Origin: Hyphomicrobium sp.
GTDB lineage: Bacteria > Pseudomonadota > Alphaproteobacteria > Rhizobiales > Hyphomicrobiaceae
DNA length: 64,000 nt
Assembly: GCA_019751875.1 (NCBI GenBank)
Contig: JAIEMV010000014.1
Location: 1-64,000 of the forward strand
Direction of reading: 5' to 3'
Positions within the stretch are counted from its first letter, which is position 1, and each line of letters begins with the position of its first letter. A model generated the notes under the pieces. The model had not been told where the DNA came from and ran no database searches. It saw only the letters and a list, made by a program, of their open reading frames with translations. A program made the position numbers and the translations under genes. Shown here one piece after another: positions 29,605-39,424 of this stretch.

Positions 29605-30120
29605 TCAAGCCGCGGCAGCGGAAGGTGCTGCGGCAGCAAGCGCCAGCGCGGCGGCGGCCGATGCGGCGGCGGCATCCTGAGCCAGACCGATCGCAGCTCC
29701 GAGGCGCTGGGCTTCGGCGGGGGCATAGGTTGTCTCGGTGCCCAATTCCACGACCGTATGCGTGAAATCGACGAATGCATCGAATGCGCGGCACGCGATG
29801 TATTCGAACGCCTTCATCTCCCAAACCGAGTTTGCCTGGAAGAGCTGCGCTGCCAGCATCGTCTTGACGGTAATTTCCGGGCAGGCATCGTTCTTGATGA
29901 GGGCTGCGACGTGGGGCGCGAGCGTCGGCGACGGCAGAGGTGTGCCGGCCGGAAATCCCGTCGAATAGGCCGATCGCTTGAACAGGTTTTCAGTGCCGAA
30001 ACTCTCTTCGAGCTTCGCCTTTAGGGCCGGTTCGACGACGGCCAGGATCTGAATGCACGGCCGGTTGCGGCCTTGCACCATGACCATGCCCTTGCGAATG
30101 AGTAGTTTCGGCGGCTGCAT
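29605..30120 (-). CDS. Hypothetical protein with Ala-rich C-terminal tail
   Basis: 171 aa from the ATG with GGGGA upstream. A compact N-terminal part (LLIRKGMVMVQGRNRPCIQILAVVEPALKAKL in two strands) is followed by helices and an extreme alanine tail (about the last 25 residues nearly all Ala). No signal peptide. No family was recognised. The tail is low complexity and may come from repeat expansion of GCN codons. Confidence 0.6.
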   Translation of the reverse strand: MQPPKLLIRKGMVMVQGRNRPCIQILAVVEPALKAKLEESFGTENLFKRSAYSTGFPAGTPLPSPTLAPHVAALIKNDACPEITVKTMLAAQLFQANSVWEMKAFEYIACRAFDAFVDFTHTVVELGTETTYAPAEAQRLGAAIGLAQDAAAASAAAALALAAAAPSAAAA

Positions 30121-30246
30121 ACGCTGATCCCCACTTCCGGAAGCACGAAATCCGGTGAATGGGAATTTAAGCGGGGAGAGGTGAAGAAAGCCGTTCGCGA
30201 TTGGATACAATTTTATCCATTGGCGTGAGCAGCCCCGAAAATCTCG

Positions 30247-31221
30247 TCACACGGCAGGCTGCACCCTATGGGGTGGGGCCTGGGTCCGCGTCGGCAACTC
30301 AAGTTCACTGAGGGGCACCGAGATCGAACATGTCAGCCCGTCATGATGGGCGCCGCGCGTGATGGTGCCGCCCAGCGATTTGACCATGGCGTCGATGAGT
30401 TTGGTCCCGAAGCCGCCGGAAGCGGGGATTTGGGGAGCATCCGATCCACCTGTCTCGGCCCACACGAAATCAAGGTTCTCGCCCACCCTCAACCAAGTGA
30501 TCAGAACACGGCCCTCCGGATAGCTCAGGGCACCGTATTTGACGGCGTTCGTCGCCAGCTCGTGCACGATGAGCGCCCAGGCGCGCGCGTGCCGTGCCGG
30601 GAGAACGATATCGGAGCCGGTGGCGATGATCTTATCGGTGCCGTAAGCGCTAAGCTCGTTGTTGAGAACCGTCTGCAGGCGTTCGCCAGCGCCACTCTCT
30701 TCCATCAGCAAGGACTCGGCTGAGAGCAGCGTCGCCAACCGCCCGTTAATCGTAGCGGCGGTCTGCGGATCGGACTTCAGCGTGTTGTCGACAATTGTTT
30801 TGGCGACCGCGACGCTATTGCGGCTGCGATGGCGCACCTCATCGAGCAGGAGATCGCGAAAAGACTTCTCCTCACGCAGATCTTGAACCGATTTGCGGTA
30901 GCCCTCGGAAACCCAGATCAACAACGCCGAACTTGCGATGAACAGCAACACGTTCAGGTGCGCAGCCGCGTCCTTCAGCGCAAACGAAAACGGCGGTGGC
31001 AAGAACACAAACCAGGTCAAGACTACGGAAAGCACGAGCGCGACACTGCCCGCCCTGTAGCCGGACAGAAGCGTTGCAATAACGACGGCTGGAAAGAATA
31101 AAGCGAAGGGCACGACGCCATCTTCGAATAGGCCGAGGAGGAAACGCAATGCCGTCGCCAAGCCAACGAGCCCGACGGCGACGGCGTAACCGCGCCAGCC
31201 GGAAATGGAGTAAGCGAACAT
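30247..31221 (-). CDS. Membrane sensor histidine kinase, HWE/HisKA_2 type with DUF4118-like sensor
   Basis: 324 aa. Four hydrophobic segments (about 12-105) resemble the DUF4118 bundle of KdpD. The dimerisation helix has H131 in LLLDEVRHRSRNSVAV, typical of HWE/HisKA_2 kinases. The ATPase part has VHELATNAVKYGALS and a WAETGG strand, then GFGTKLID. It is likely a light-, redox- or stress-type alphaproteobacterial kinase feeding a PhyR- or single-domain response regulator; none is nearby. GGAGGAGG precedes the ATG. Confidence 0.9.
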   Translation of the reverse strand: MFAYSISGWRGYAVAVGLVGLATALRFLLGLFEDGVVPFALFFPAVVIATLLSGYRAGSVALVLSVVLTWFVFLPPPFSFALKDAAAHLNVLLFIASSALLIWVSEGYRKSVQDLREEKSFRDLLLDEVRHRSRNSVAVAKTIVDNTLKSDPQTAATINGRLATLLSAESLLMEESGAGERLQTVLNNELSAYGTDKIIATGSDIVLPARHARAWALIVHELATNAVKYGALSYPEGRVLITWLRVGENLDFVWAETGGSDAPQIPASGGFGTKLIDAMVKSLGGTITRGAHHDGLTCSISVPLSELELPTRTQAPPHRVQPAV

Positions 31222-31411
31222 TCTCCTCCTCCCAGTGCGGCTATAGCTTAAAGCGAAAACTCATAAAATAAAAGAGACAGTTAGCGCAGAGGGCTCAGCT
31301 CCATCCAGGCAGACCTTTTTATCATGTCGATGTGCCGCGCCGATTAGGGGGCCGGCATCTACCATGAAGATGTCGGTGCGGGACCAACGCTGGCGGACGC
31401 CGCCTGATGCG

Positions 31412-31888
31412 TCACGTCAAGGATTTTGCAAGCTCTTCGAGCTGATCGGCTGTCTTGCCCCAACCTTCGTGGAAGCCCATCTGCTCGTGCTCGCGCATCG
31501 CCTCTTCGCTCCAGTGCATGGCCCGGGCGACGTAGTGGGTCTTGCCATCTCCCGCGTCCTCCATCAGGACGTCAGCGACCATGAACGCGCGCTCGCTCGG
31601 AATCCAACCGGGCAGGAAAGCGTCCGTCGTGACGATGCGCCTTTGCGGTTCGACCGCGAGAAAGACTCCGGGGTTCTCGAAGCGCTCGCCATCCGGCCCG
31701 TGCATGACAAAGAAGCACTCGCCGCCCGGCCGCATATCGAGGCGCACGTCAGAAATGGACCATGGCTTCGGGCAGAACCACTGCTCCATCAGCGCGCTTT
31801 CCGTCCAGCAGCGCCACACGTTCGCCAGTGGCGCATCGAGCACGCGATCCAACGTCAGGACGTATTTGGGAAGGCTCGTGCTGCTCAT
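31412..31888 (-). CDS. SRPBCC / AHSA1-type START-like protein
   Basis: 158 aa. The pattern LTLDRVLDAPLANVWRCWTESALMEQWFCPKPW, in two conserved blocks, and the C-terminal long helix HEGWGKTADQLEELAK mark the activator-of-Hsp90-ATPase-1-like SRPBCC family. It has a hydrophobic ligand pocket of unknown specificity. In other genomes relatives sit next to ArsR regulators; here it is alone. AGGAG precedes the ATG. Confidence 0.85.
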   Translation of the reverse strand: MSSTSLPKYVLTLDRVLDAPLANVWRCWTESALMEQWFCPKPWSISDVRLDMRPGGECFFVMHGPDGERFENPGVFLAVEPQRRIVTTDAFLPGWIPSERAFMVADVLMEDAGDGKTHYVARAMHWSEEAMREHEQMGFHEGWGKTADQLEELAKSLT

Positions 31889-32029
31889 CGTTCACTCCTG
31901 CACACTGACTGTCCCGACAACGGCGCAGCCTCATGGAAGTTCATCCCGCTTTTGAGACCTGCGGAAACGCAATGCTAGACTGCTGGCCGGGAGGCGCCGG
32001 CCCGGACCCGGCCCGTTCGGGAGGTTTAT

Positions 32030-32317
32030 ATGGAATTCGATTACCTGATTGCGGCCGGTGTCTTGCTGGCCACCGCGGCGACTGACGCGGCCTACGTGAT
32101 GTTTACCTCAGCCGTTGTCGCCAAGCGCGCACTCGCGGCCGCCAACTGGAGCAGCGCCTGGTACATGCTCTCCTCATTCGCCGTCATCAGCTACACCCAC
32201 AATTATGTCTATGTCGCCTTTGCGATCGTAGGATCCTGGATCGGCGCCTATCTGACACTCAGGTTTTACCACCGCGAACCGGCCAATCCCCCCGGCCCCT
32301 TGAAGCCGACGGTGTGA
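32030..32317 (+). CDS. Small membrane protein, unknown function
   Basis: 95 aa with three hydrophobic segments (about 5-30, 43-55 and 57-78) and a Pro-rich tail. GGGAGG precedes the ATG. The sequence has SSAWYMLSSFAVISYT and IVGSWIGAYLTLRFY motifs reminiscent of a short transporter half. No function known. thrS follows 106 bp downstream. Confidence 0.65.
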   Translation: MEFDYLIAAGVLLATAATDAAYVMFTSAVVAKRALAAANWSSAWYMLSSFAVISYTHNYVYVAFAIVGSWIGAYLTLRFYHREPANPPGPLKPTV

Positions 32318-32422
32318 TCGTCACGGCCCATCTTGACATTTGGGGACCGCCGGCGGCATGACACGGCCGATAAATGTCTTACGCCGCGCCCGTGGGCGGC
32401 GAGTGAGCAACAGGAGAGAAAG

Positions 32423-34366
32423 ATGACCGACGTCACCTTGACGTTTCCCGACGGCGCGCAGCGCAAGATCGCCAAGGGAACATCCGGCACCGAGGTCGCC
32501 AAGTCCATCTCTCCGTCGCTGGCCAAGCGCACTGTCGCGATGCAGATTGACGGCGTGCTGACCGACCTCGCCGATCCCATTCAATCCGACGCCAAAATCA
32601 ACTTCGTCTCGCGCACCGACCCCGCCGCGCTGGAACTCATCAGGCACGACGCAGCCCACGTGATGGCCGAAGCCGTGCAGGCGCTGTGGCCCGGCACACA
32701 GGTGACGATCGGCCCGGTGATCGACAACGGCTTCTACTACGACTTCGCGAAAGCCGAGCCGTTCCTGCCGGAAGACATCGGCAAGATCGAAAAGAAGATG
32801 GCCGAGATCATCGCCAAGAACGCGCCCTTCACCAAGGAAGTGTGGCCGCGCGATCGGGCGAAGGACACGTTTGCCCAGATGGGCGAGGGCTTCAAGGTCG
32901 AACTCGTCGATGCGATCCCCGAAGGCCAGGACCTCAAAATCTATCGTCAGGGCGACTGGTTCGACCTCTGCCGCGGCCCGCACATGACCTCGACGGGCCA
33001 CATCGGCAAGGCGTTCAAGCTCATGAAGTTCGCCGGGGCCTATTGGCGCGGGGATTCAACGCGTCCGCAACTCCAGCGCATCTACGGGACCGCGTGGGCC
33101 ACGGAAGTCGAGCTGAAGGCCTATCTGCATCAGATCGAGGAAGCCGAGAAGCGCGACCATCGCAAACTCGGGCGCGAGATGGATCTGTTCCATTTCCAGG
33201 AAGAAGCGCCGGGCTCCATCTTCTGGCATCCGAAGGGCTGGACCCTGTTCCAGACCCTCATCAGTTACATGCGCCGCGCGCAGCAGCGCGCCGGCTACAT
33301 GGAAGTGAACTCGCCCGACATGATGGAGAAGCACTTCTGGGAGCTCTCCGGCCATTGGGAGAACTACGGCGAGAACATGTTCACGACCACGCTGCCCGAC
33401 GAGCGCGTGTTCTGCTGCAAGCCGATGAACTGCCCGGGCCACGTGCAGATCTACAAGCATGGCCTGAAGAGCTACCGCGACTTGCCTCTGAAGATCGCCG
33501 AGTTCGGCAAGGTGCACCGCTACGAGCCCTCGGGCGCCCTTCACGGCATGCTGCGCGTGCGCCACTTCACGCAGGACGACGCGCACATCTTCATCACCGA
33601 AAATCAGATCATGGAGGAATGCCTCAAGATCAACGATCTCATGCTCGCGATCTATAAGGACTTCGGCTTCGAGGACATCCACATCAAGCTCTCGACGCGG
33701 CCGGAAAAGCGCGTCGGCGCGGATGACCTGTGGGACAAGGCCGAGAAGGCGCTGGGCGATGTGCTGGACGAAGTGAAGCGCCGCTCCAACGGCCGCATCC
33801 GCACCGAACTCCAGCCGGGTGAGGGCGCGTTCTATGGGCCAAAACTCGAATACACATTGAAGGACGCGATCGGCCGCGAATGGCAGTGCGGCACCACGCA
33901 GGTGGACTTCAACCTCGCGGGCCGCCTCGGCGCATTCTACATCGACGAGAACTCCGAGAAGAAAACGCCGGTGATGATCCATCGCGCCATGTTCGGCTCG
34001 CTCGAACGCTTCACCGGCATCCTGATCGAAAACTTCGCCGGCCACTTCCCGCTGTGGCTCGCGCCGTTGCAGGTCGTGGTTGCGACGATCACAAGCGAAG
34101 CGGATCCTTATGCCAACGAGGTCGTCTCAGCCTTGAAGGCGGCGGGCCTGCGCGTGGAGGCCGACCTGCGCAACGAAAAGATCGGATACAAGGTGCGCGA
34201 ACACTCGCTCGCCAAGGTCCCGGTCATCCTCGCCGTCGGCATGCGCGACGCCGAAGGCCGCAACGTCTCCGTCCGCCGACTGGGGAGCCAGGATCAAAAG
34301 CTCATGCCGCTCGACGAGGCCGTGGCCAGCCTGAAGGATGAGGCCACCCCGCCAGATTTGCGGTAA
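32423..34366 (+). CDS. thrS: Threonyl-tRNA synthetase
   Basis: 647 aa, full length, from the ATG after GGAGAG. Domains: TGS (about 1-62), the editing domain with [10 protein letters not shown] and CRGPHM, the class II catalytic core ([37 protein letters not shown]) and the anticodon-binding domain. Zinc ligands Cys/His of the core are in place. No T-box or obvious leader regulation. Confidence 0.97.
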   Translation: MTDVTLTFPDGAQRKIAKGTSGTEVAKSISPSLAKRTVAMQIDGVLTDLADPIQSDAKINFVSRTDPAALELIRHDAAHVMAEAVQALWPGTQVTIGPVIDNGFYYDFAKAEPFLPEDIGKIEKKMAEIIAKNAPFTKEVWPRDRAKDTFAQMGEGFKVELVDAIPEGQDLKIYRQGDWFDLCRGPHMTSTGHIGKAFKLMKFAGAYWRGDSTRPQLQRIYGTAWATEVELKAYLHQIEEAEKRDHRKLGREMDLFHFQEEAPGSIFWHPKGWTLFQTLISYMRRAQQRAGYMEVNSPDMMEKHFWELSGHWENYGENMFTTTLPDERVFCCKPMNCPGHVQIYKHGLKSYRDLPLKIAEFGKVHRYEPSGALHGMLRVRHFTQDDAHIFITENQIMEECLKINDLMLAIYKDFGFEDIHIKLSTRPEKRVGADDLWDKAEKALGDVLDEVKRRSNGRIRTELQPGEGAFYGPKLEYTLKDAIGREWQCGTTQVDFNLAGRLGAFYIDENSEKKTPVMIHRAMFGSLERFTGILIENFAGHFPLWLAPLQVVVATITSEADPYANEVVSALKAAGLRVEADLRNEKIGYKVREHSLAKVPVILAVGMRDAEGRNVSVRRLGSQDQKLMPLDEAVASLKDEATPPDLR

Positions 34367-34434
34367 CGGCCCAGTAGATTAGTGCGTACACATCCCATAG
34401 TCTATTCCAGTCAGGGGAAGGAAATGGGGCGATT

Positions 34435-35736
34435 ATGCGTACGCGAAGTGCCAAGCGCTTTTTGCATTTTGTTCTGTTGTTGATTGCAGCTTTCGCGATC
34501 TACGTGGCCTGGAGTTGGCCATGGGCCAAAGACTTGGTCCAAAGCAACGAGAGCTTTTTCAAGTTAATCGGGTTGGGGTTCGGTCCAGTCTTGGCGCTCA
34601 TAGGCTTCTTCTATGGTCTCGTCGATAAGGCGGAAATCAAAGACATCACAGAAGAACTTGGAAAGGCGAAGCAGGCGGCCGAGGACGAACACAATGATGC
34701 GGAACGTGCAAGATTGGAGGTGCAAAGAAAGTTGGAGACGATAGATCGGCTCAGAACAGATTTAGCGACAATTGCGAACGCGGGCAGGCTTTGGAAGCTA
34801 AGAGAGAACAAGCCATTCGCCGAGTACCGTGCCTGGAAGTACGATCCTGAAGGCGCCAAAATTGTAACGTTCGGACTATTCAAGGGTGGCGTCGGCAAAA
34901 CGCATCTAGCCGCTAACTTCGCAGCCTACGTGAGCGAATACCAGCAAAAGCCGGTGTTGCTTATCGACCTCGATTACCAAGGTTCTCTTTCTACGACGGT
35001 CCTAACAGCTGCGGATATCGAACCTGTCGGTTCACAAGTCGACCGCTTTTTCGACGAGAACGCAGATCTTGTGACACTTGCCAGCAATCGAACTCATCTC
35101 GCTCATTCCGGTCCAGGAGTCGCGCTCAACCACGGACGCGGGCTCGCAAAGTGCTGGTTGGCTGCCTCCGATTATCCTCTGTCGGAACTTGAAAGCAAAT
35201 TGCTCGTATCCCGAGTCCTAGATGGAGAGTTCGGCCTAGACGAACGCTACAGGCTTGCGCATCTATTGCTCCAGCCAGCGGTTAGACGCGACTATTCGAT
35301 AATCATTATCGATACTCCACCGCGGATGACATTGGGCACAGTCAACGCCTTCGTCGCGAGCCACTATGTTGTCGTGCCGACCATACTCGATCGGGTGTCG
35401 AGCGAGGCCGTAGTGCCTTTTCTGAAGCAAGTGGAAACGTTGAGAGCAGATCTCGATTTGGACCTCCGACTTGCTGCTATTGTCGGCATGATGACCAGGA
35501 CTTCTATGCTTAATGCCACGGAACAGCGGTATCTCGATCATGCGATTTCCGCCGCACGCGAGATCGGGCCCATCGCGAGAGACGACTTTGACGTCGCAAC
35601 GATTCCGCGAAAAGTGCAGGTCACAAACGAGGCCGATCTGGCCTATTTTCTCAGTGATAACAACGGGCCTTTAGCAAGTCAGTTCTACAACCCGCTGTTT
35701 AATAAGCTGTGGACACGCATAACGGGACAGGCGTGA
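34435..35736 (+). CDS. Membrane-anchored ParA-like ATPase
   Basis: 433 aa. Two membrane helices (about 8-29 and 43-62) and a Glu/Lys/Arg-rich coiled coil (about 66-112) precede a ParA/MinD ATPase domain. The deviant Walker A is KGGVGKT (150-156), Walker A' Asp is D180 (LLIDLDYQGSLS) and Walker B Asp is D293 (IIIIDTPP). Codons are clearly AT-richer than in thrS or the next genes, suggesting recent transfer. A small protein with a possible DNA-binding motif follows. ParA ATPases position DNA, chemoreceptors or carboxysomes; the cargo here is unknown. Confidence 0.85.
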   Translation: MRTRSAKRFLHFVLLLIAAFAIYVAWSWPWAKDLVQSNESFFKLIGLGFGPVLALIGFFYGLVDKAEIKDITEELGKAKQAAEDEHNDAERARLEVQRKLETIDRLRTDLATIANAGRLWKLRENKPFAEYRAWKYDPEGAKIVTFGLFKGGVGKTHLAANFAAYVSEYQQKPVLLIDLDYQGSLSTTVLTAADIEPVGSQVDRFFDENADLVTLASNRTHLAHSGPGVALNHGRGLAKCWLAASDYPLSELESKLLVSRVLDGEFGLDERYRLAHLLLQPAVRRDYSIIIIDTPPRMTLGTVNAFVASHYVVVPTILDRVSSEAVVPFLKQVETLRADLDLDLRLAAIVGMMTRTSMLNATEQRYLDHAISAAREIGPIARDDFDVATIPRKVQVTNEADLAYFLSDNNGPLASQFYNPLFNKLWTRITGQA

Positions 35737-35795
35737 ATCAACTTAAAGATTGTGGAGGGCTAGTCACTCGTCGCCCGCTTTCATCGGAGGCGAGA

Positions 35796-36128
35796 ATGTC
35801 TATATTGTCGGCATGGCTTGGGCGGGACCACGAGGATGACATGGCACGCTCCAAGAAGCCCGTCGTTGATGAGTCCAAGATCGATGCTTGGGTCGCGCGC
35901 CTTAAATTAGCCGTCAGAGACGCAGCGCAGTTCGACAAAGTATTCGGTGAGGTAGAAGCGGGCGAACTGCTGGGTTCTGCTGACATCATTGCGCTTGCGC
36001 AGAAATTTGCTGGCGGTCCAAAGCCCAAAAACAAGAAAGCTGCGCTTCTAGCAATCGCACAAGAACGCCAACGGCTCGCGCACGCAAAGGCGAAGGGAGA
36101 CAGCGCCGCCAAGACGCGGGTCTGGTGA
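35796..36128 (+). CDS. Small Lys/Ala-rich partner of the ParA-like ATPase, HeH/SAP-like motif
   Basis: 110 aa from the ATG five bases after GGAGG; an internal ATG at 35841 is a second option. Acidic start, then a helix (IDAWVARLKLAVRDAAQFDKVF) and a segment with SADIIALAQKFAGGPKPKNKKAALLAI, which in two pieces resembles the helix-extension-helix or SAP fold (short helix, Gly/Lys loop, helix) that binds DNA. The tail is basic. It lies 59 bp after the ParA-like gene with similar codon usage, so the pair likely works together. Confidence 0.6.
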   Translation: MSILSAWLGRDHEDDMARSKKPVVDESKIDAWVARLKLAVRDAAQFDKVFGEVEAGELLGSADIIALAQKFAGGPKPKNKKAALLAIAQERQRLAHAKAKGDSAAKTRVW

Positions 36129-36190
36129 TTTGCCCAATCTAGAGAACCCACGCCGGGATGACGTTTGAGGGTGGTGCGGGCACCCGGTTA

Positions 36191-36778
36191 TCACCCAGCC
36201 TTGCCTGCCTCCGTCGCCTCGGGCACTTCCATGAGACGCCCCGTCTTCACGTCGTAGATGTAGCCGTAGATCGGGATGGTGGCCGGCACGAGGGGATGGC
36301 TGCGGATGCGCTTCACGTCCTGCACCACACTCGACGCTTGATCCGTGATCGTGTGCCACTTGATGAACAGCCCCGACGGATCGCCGCCGCCGTGCTTCGG
36401 GTTCGACCATGTCGTGCCGTCAAACGAAGCTGTTTCCAAGCTGTCGGCCAACAGCGTGCCCATGATGTCGTCGGTGAACAGTTCCATCCCGCAATCGGTG
36501 TGGTGCACGACGAACCATTCCAGCGTGCTAAGCAGCTTGTGCGATATGACGAGCGAACGGATGGCATCGTCCGACGCGCGTCCGCCCGCGTTGCGGATGA
36601 CATGTGCATCGCCCTCGGCAAGCCCCGCGTATTTCGCCGGATCGAGACGCGCATCCATGCATGTGAGTACCGCGAAGCGCCGCGCTGGCGGCAGCGCCAA
36701 TTGCCCTTTGTCACCGAATTCGGCGACGTAGCGCGCGTTCGCATCCATGACTTCGGTGACGAGTTTGCTGCGTGACAT
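36191..36778 (-). CDS. Beta-class carbonic anhydrase
   Basis: 195 aa from the ATG after a GGGG site. Zinc ligands C40, H93 and C96 and the catalytic dyad D42-R44 are present ([15 protein letters not shown]). The size and [20 protein letters not shown] pattern match the shorter beta-CA clade. It interconverts CO2 and bicarbonate in the cytoplasm. The neighbours on the same strand are ccdA-like and thioredoxin genes, without tight coupling. Confidence 0.92.
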   Translation of the reverse strand: MSRSKLVTEVMDANARYVAEFGDKGQLALPPARRFAVLTCMDARLDPAKYAGLAEGDAHVIRNAGGRASDDAIRSLVISHKLLSTLEWFVVHHTDCGMELFTDDIMGTLLADSLETASFDGTTWSNPKHGGGDPSGLFIKWHTITDQASSVVQDVKRIRSHPLVPATIPIYGYIYDVKTGRLMEVPEATEAGKAG

Positions 36779-36884
36779 GTCGGGCCCCTGCATTCGACTG
36801 ACAGTGTGTGCTCGACAGAACAGCTGTGCCGAGCACCCGGGCCGTAACGCTATCACGCCTTTGCGCAGCAAACATCGGCCGCGC

Positions 36885-37601
36885 TCAAAAACCATAAATG
36901 AACCGCACCAGACCCGCCGGCATGCGGTCGAGCACGAACGCCTCCCAATCCGACATGAGGTCGGTGAGGAAGGCAAGGCCGAGCAGGATCAGCAGGACGC
37001 CAAGCGCGGGCTTGAGCCAGCGCGTGGCGGTCATGAGCGCGCCGCGGTTTTTCATGAACGCTTCGCGCGAGAGCACCATGATCCCGAGCAGCGGCGTCAC
37101 CGTGCCGAGCGCGAAGGCGAACATGACGGTCGCCGCATAACCGATCGACTGCCCCTGCGCGGCAAGCGCGATCGCAGCACCGAGAGTCGGGCCCACACAC
37201 GGCGTCCACACCGCCCCAAGTATCGCCCCGAGCAAAAACTGCCCGCTCAGTCCATCGGGTGAGAACTCCGACACGCGCGTTTGCAATCCGCCGGTCGCGA
37301 CGGAGGCCGCCACGGCGAAGCGCTGTTGCAGCGAAGATGACAACAGCACCGCGCCAAGCCCAATCATCAGGACGGCTGCGATCTGATTGAGAAGTTTCGG
37401 CGTCAGGCCGATCGCAAATCCCGCCGTGGCCACGAGCAACCCGAAACCTGTGAACGCGATCACGAGACCTGCTGCCAGTGCATAGGGACCGTACTTGTGG
37501 GACGAAAGAGCACCGCCGAGCACGATGGGGAGCAACGGAAGAATGCACGGGGACAGGATCGTCACCACACCAGCAAGGTAGGCGATCAGATGACTGGACA
37601 T
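36885..37601 (-). CDS. CcdA/DsbD-like thiol-reductant membrane protein
   Basis: 238 aa with six membrane helices. The two reactive Cys of CcdA are seen in [11 protein letters not shown] and [11 protein letters not shown]. CcdA passes electrons from cytoplasmic thioredoxin to periplasmic thiol proteins. The exported thioredoxin encoded 71 bp upstream is the obvious acceptor. The start is taken at the ATG beginning MSSHLIAYL; a longer frame has no support. Confidence 0.92.
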   Translation of the reverse strand: MSSHLIAYLAGVVTILSPCILPLLPIVLGGALSSHKYGPYALAAGLVIAFTGFGLLVATAGFAIGLTPKLLNQIAAVLMIGLGAVLLSSSLQQRFAVAASVATGGLQTRVSEFSPDGLSGQFLLGAILGAVWTPCVGPTLGAAIALAAQGQSIGYAATVMFAFALGTVTPLLGIMVLSREAFMKNRGALMTATRWLKPALGVLLILLGLAFLTDLMSDWEAFVLDRMPAGLVRFIYGF

Positions 37602-37672
37602 GATTTGTCTCGAAAGATCGTCGGCCGATAGAAATCTGCGGCGCGACCTTGGTCGCGCCGCAGACAAGTGCG

Positions 37673-38065
37673 TTAGGCGCCCTTGGCAATGGCGGCGACA
37701 ATGGCGTCCGCATCCGTCTCACCGACAAGGCGCGCGACTTCCTTCGAGCCCTTGAAGACGATGATGGTGCTCTGCTTGACGGCCTGGAAGCGTTTCACGG
37801 GATCGGCGTCACCGAGGAAATCGACAGAGACGAATGTGGCGTTCGGGAATTTCGCCTTGGCGGCGTTGAGACCCGGCTGCTGCGCGGCACAGGTCGGGCA
37901 GCCCTTCTTGAAGACTTCGACGACAATGTGCTGGTTGTCGGCCTGAGCCTTGTCGAACATCGCGGCTTCATAGGTCGCCTTCTGCTCCATCGCGATAGCG
38001 GGCGCGGTGAAGGCAAGGGCGAGCCCCGACAAGGCGGCGGCAATGGAAATTCTGATGGGCTTCAT
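37673..38065 (-). CDS. Exported thioredoxin-like protein
   Basis: 130 aa. Signal peptide 1-25 (ending APAIA), then a thioredoxin fold with a CPTC active site (C56, C59) in EVFKKGCPTCAAQQ and the cis-Pro strand region before a GETDADAIVAAI helix. GGGAGA precedes the ATG. Together with the CcdA-like protein it should form a periplasmic disulfide reduction pathway, for cytochrome c or another target. Confidence 0.9.
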   Translation of the reverse strand: MKPIRISIAAALSGLALAFTAPAIAMEQKATYEAAMFDKAQADNQHIVVEVFKKGCPTCAAQQPGLNAAKAKFPNATFVSVDFLGDADPVKRFQAVKQSTIIVFKGSKEVARLVGETDADAIVAAIAKGA

Positions 38066-38176
38066 AAGTTTGTCTCCCGTTGGGCCGGTTAGAGGCGCTT
38101 GCGCCTCGCAGCACATACGGTGAGATTGCGACCGGGTTTCACGAGCCAGCCAGGATTGTCAAAAGATGCGGCCCGG

Positions 38177-38668
38177 TTACGCCTTCGCCAGATGCGCCCG
38201 CAACATCCAGGCGGCTTTGTCGTGGGCCTCAATGCGCCCGTTCATGATATCGGCGGTCGCATGGTCCTCCGCGTCGTCGGCGAAGGTGCTGAGCTCGGTG
38301 CACAGTTCTGAAACCGTCATATGATCCGAGACGAGCGTCTCCAGCATGACCGTTTCCCGCGGCGGCTTTGCCGGCGCATCCTTGATGTGTGACATCTCGG
38401 CGAAGGCGGCAAAGCTGCCGGGCGCGACGGCGTCAAGGGCGCGGATCCGCTCGGCGACGACATCGATCGCCTCGTCCAATTCTTTGTAGTGTGTTTCCAG
38501 CAGCGTGTGCAGGCCGATAAAGTTGGGCCCGGTGATGTTCCAATGGAAATTCTGCGTCTTGATTCGCAGCGCATAGGTCGAGGCCAAAACGGTGCCGAGG
38601 CGCTCCGCGACGTCAGCTTTCGTATTGCTATTGCGCGTCTCGTCGGAAGATCGGCGTGCGTCTGCCAT
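38177..38668 (-). CDS. dps: DNA-binding ferritin-like protein Dps
   Basis: 163 aa from the ATG with GGAG ten bases upstream. The Dps ferroxidase pattern is present: KTQNFHWNITGPNFIGLHTLLETHYKELDEAIDVVAERI in consecutive blocks, with His, Asp and Glu ligands. Dodecameric Dps oxidises Fe(II) with peroxide and protects DNA. The N-terminal tail holds Arg and Lys for DNA contact. It is divergent from the DCC-family gene with 234 bp between them. Confidence 0.93.
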   Translation of the reverse strand: MADARRSSDETRNSNTKADVAERLGTVLASTYALRIKTQNFHWNITGPNFIGLHTLLETHYKELDEAIDVVAERIRALDAVAPGSFAAFAEMSHIKDAPAKPPRETVMLETLVSDHMTVSELCTELSTFADDAEDHATADIMNGRIEAHDKAAWMLRAHLAKA

Positions 38669-38902
38669 GAATTTGAACTCCGAATAGACTAGAAAAACAA
38701 CGAACTCGCTGGCGCCGCGGAGGAACGGCGCGAGCGGGCAATCGTGAAATGCGCTGGCACAAAACAACAGGAGGAAGCGCGCCAGCCGCAGAGGAAACGC
38801 TGGCGCCGGATAACAGTTCCCAGCCGCGCCTGCCTGTATGCGCCGGGCCTGCATGTGAACCATGGTAATGAAGTACGAGAGGTCCGCGAGGTTGAATGAC
38901 AA

Positions 38903-39424
38903 ATGATAGTCAAGCCGTACAGCTACCGCACTGATCCCGCCGTCCCAGATTTCGATGACCGCGCGCCCATCATCGTTTTTGATGGCTTGTGTGTGCTGTG
39001 TTCATCCGGCGTGCAGTTCATGCTGGCCCGCGATCCGGAGGGATCGACACGCTTCGCCGCCATTCAGGACGAGGTGCCGCGGGCACTCTACCGCCACTAC
39101 GGGCTCGATGCCGATCGCTTCGATACGTTCATGGTGCTCACCGACGGCGTGCCGCACGTGAAGTGGCAGGGCGTGCTCGCGGCCGGACGCACAATGCCGC
39201 CACCATGGCGGTGGCTGGCGACACTCGGCCGGTTAATCCCCGACGCCATCGGAGATCGTATCTACGATTGGGTCCAGCGCAACCGGATCGGCTGGTTCGG
39301 TTCGCGCGACACCTGCTTCATGCCAACTGCATCGCTCCGCCGCCGCATGCTTGAACAGAACACGTCAAGTGCGCGCGTTTTCGCCCCAGGCATACAGACC
39401 GACCCCCGCCAGCACGAGCGCTGA
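38903..39424 (+). CDS. DCC-family thiol-disulfide oxidoreductase-like protein (DUF393)
   Basis: 173 aa. The family name motif D-x-x-C-x-x-C reads D27-GL-C30-VL-C33 (VFDGLCVLCSSGVQF). The fold is thioredoxin-like. Some relatives are fused to membrane domains, but this one is soluble. The substrate is unknown. Its last 60 bp overlap the 3' end of the convergent EamA transporter gene. Confidence 0.88.
   Translation: MIVKPYSYRTDPAVPDFDDRAPIIVFDGLCVLCSSGVQFMLARDPEGSTRFAAIQDEVPRALYRHYGLDADRFDTFMVLTDGVPHVKWQGVLAAGRTMPPPWRWLATLGRLIPDAIGDRIYDWVQRNRIGWFGSRDTCFMPTASLRRRMLEQNTSSARVFAPGIQTDPRQHER

Noticed and set aside
33056-34045. 329-codon open frame on the minus strand
   Set aside because: Mirror of thrS; composition typical of antisense frames.
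34367-36190. Attachment-site repeats flanking the ParA-like island
   Set aside because: No matching direct repeats were found at the edges and there is no integrase, so an integrative element is not supported despite the different base composition.
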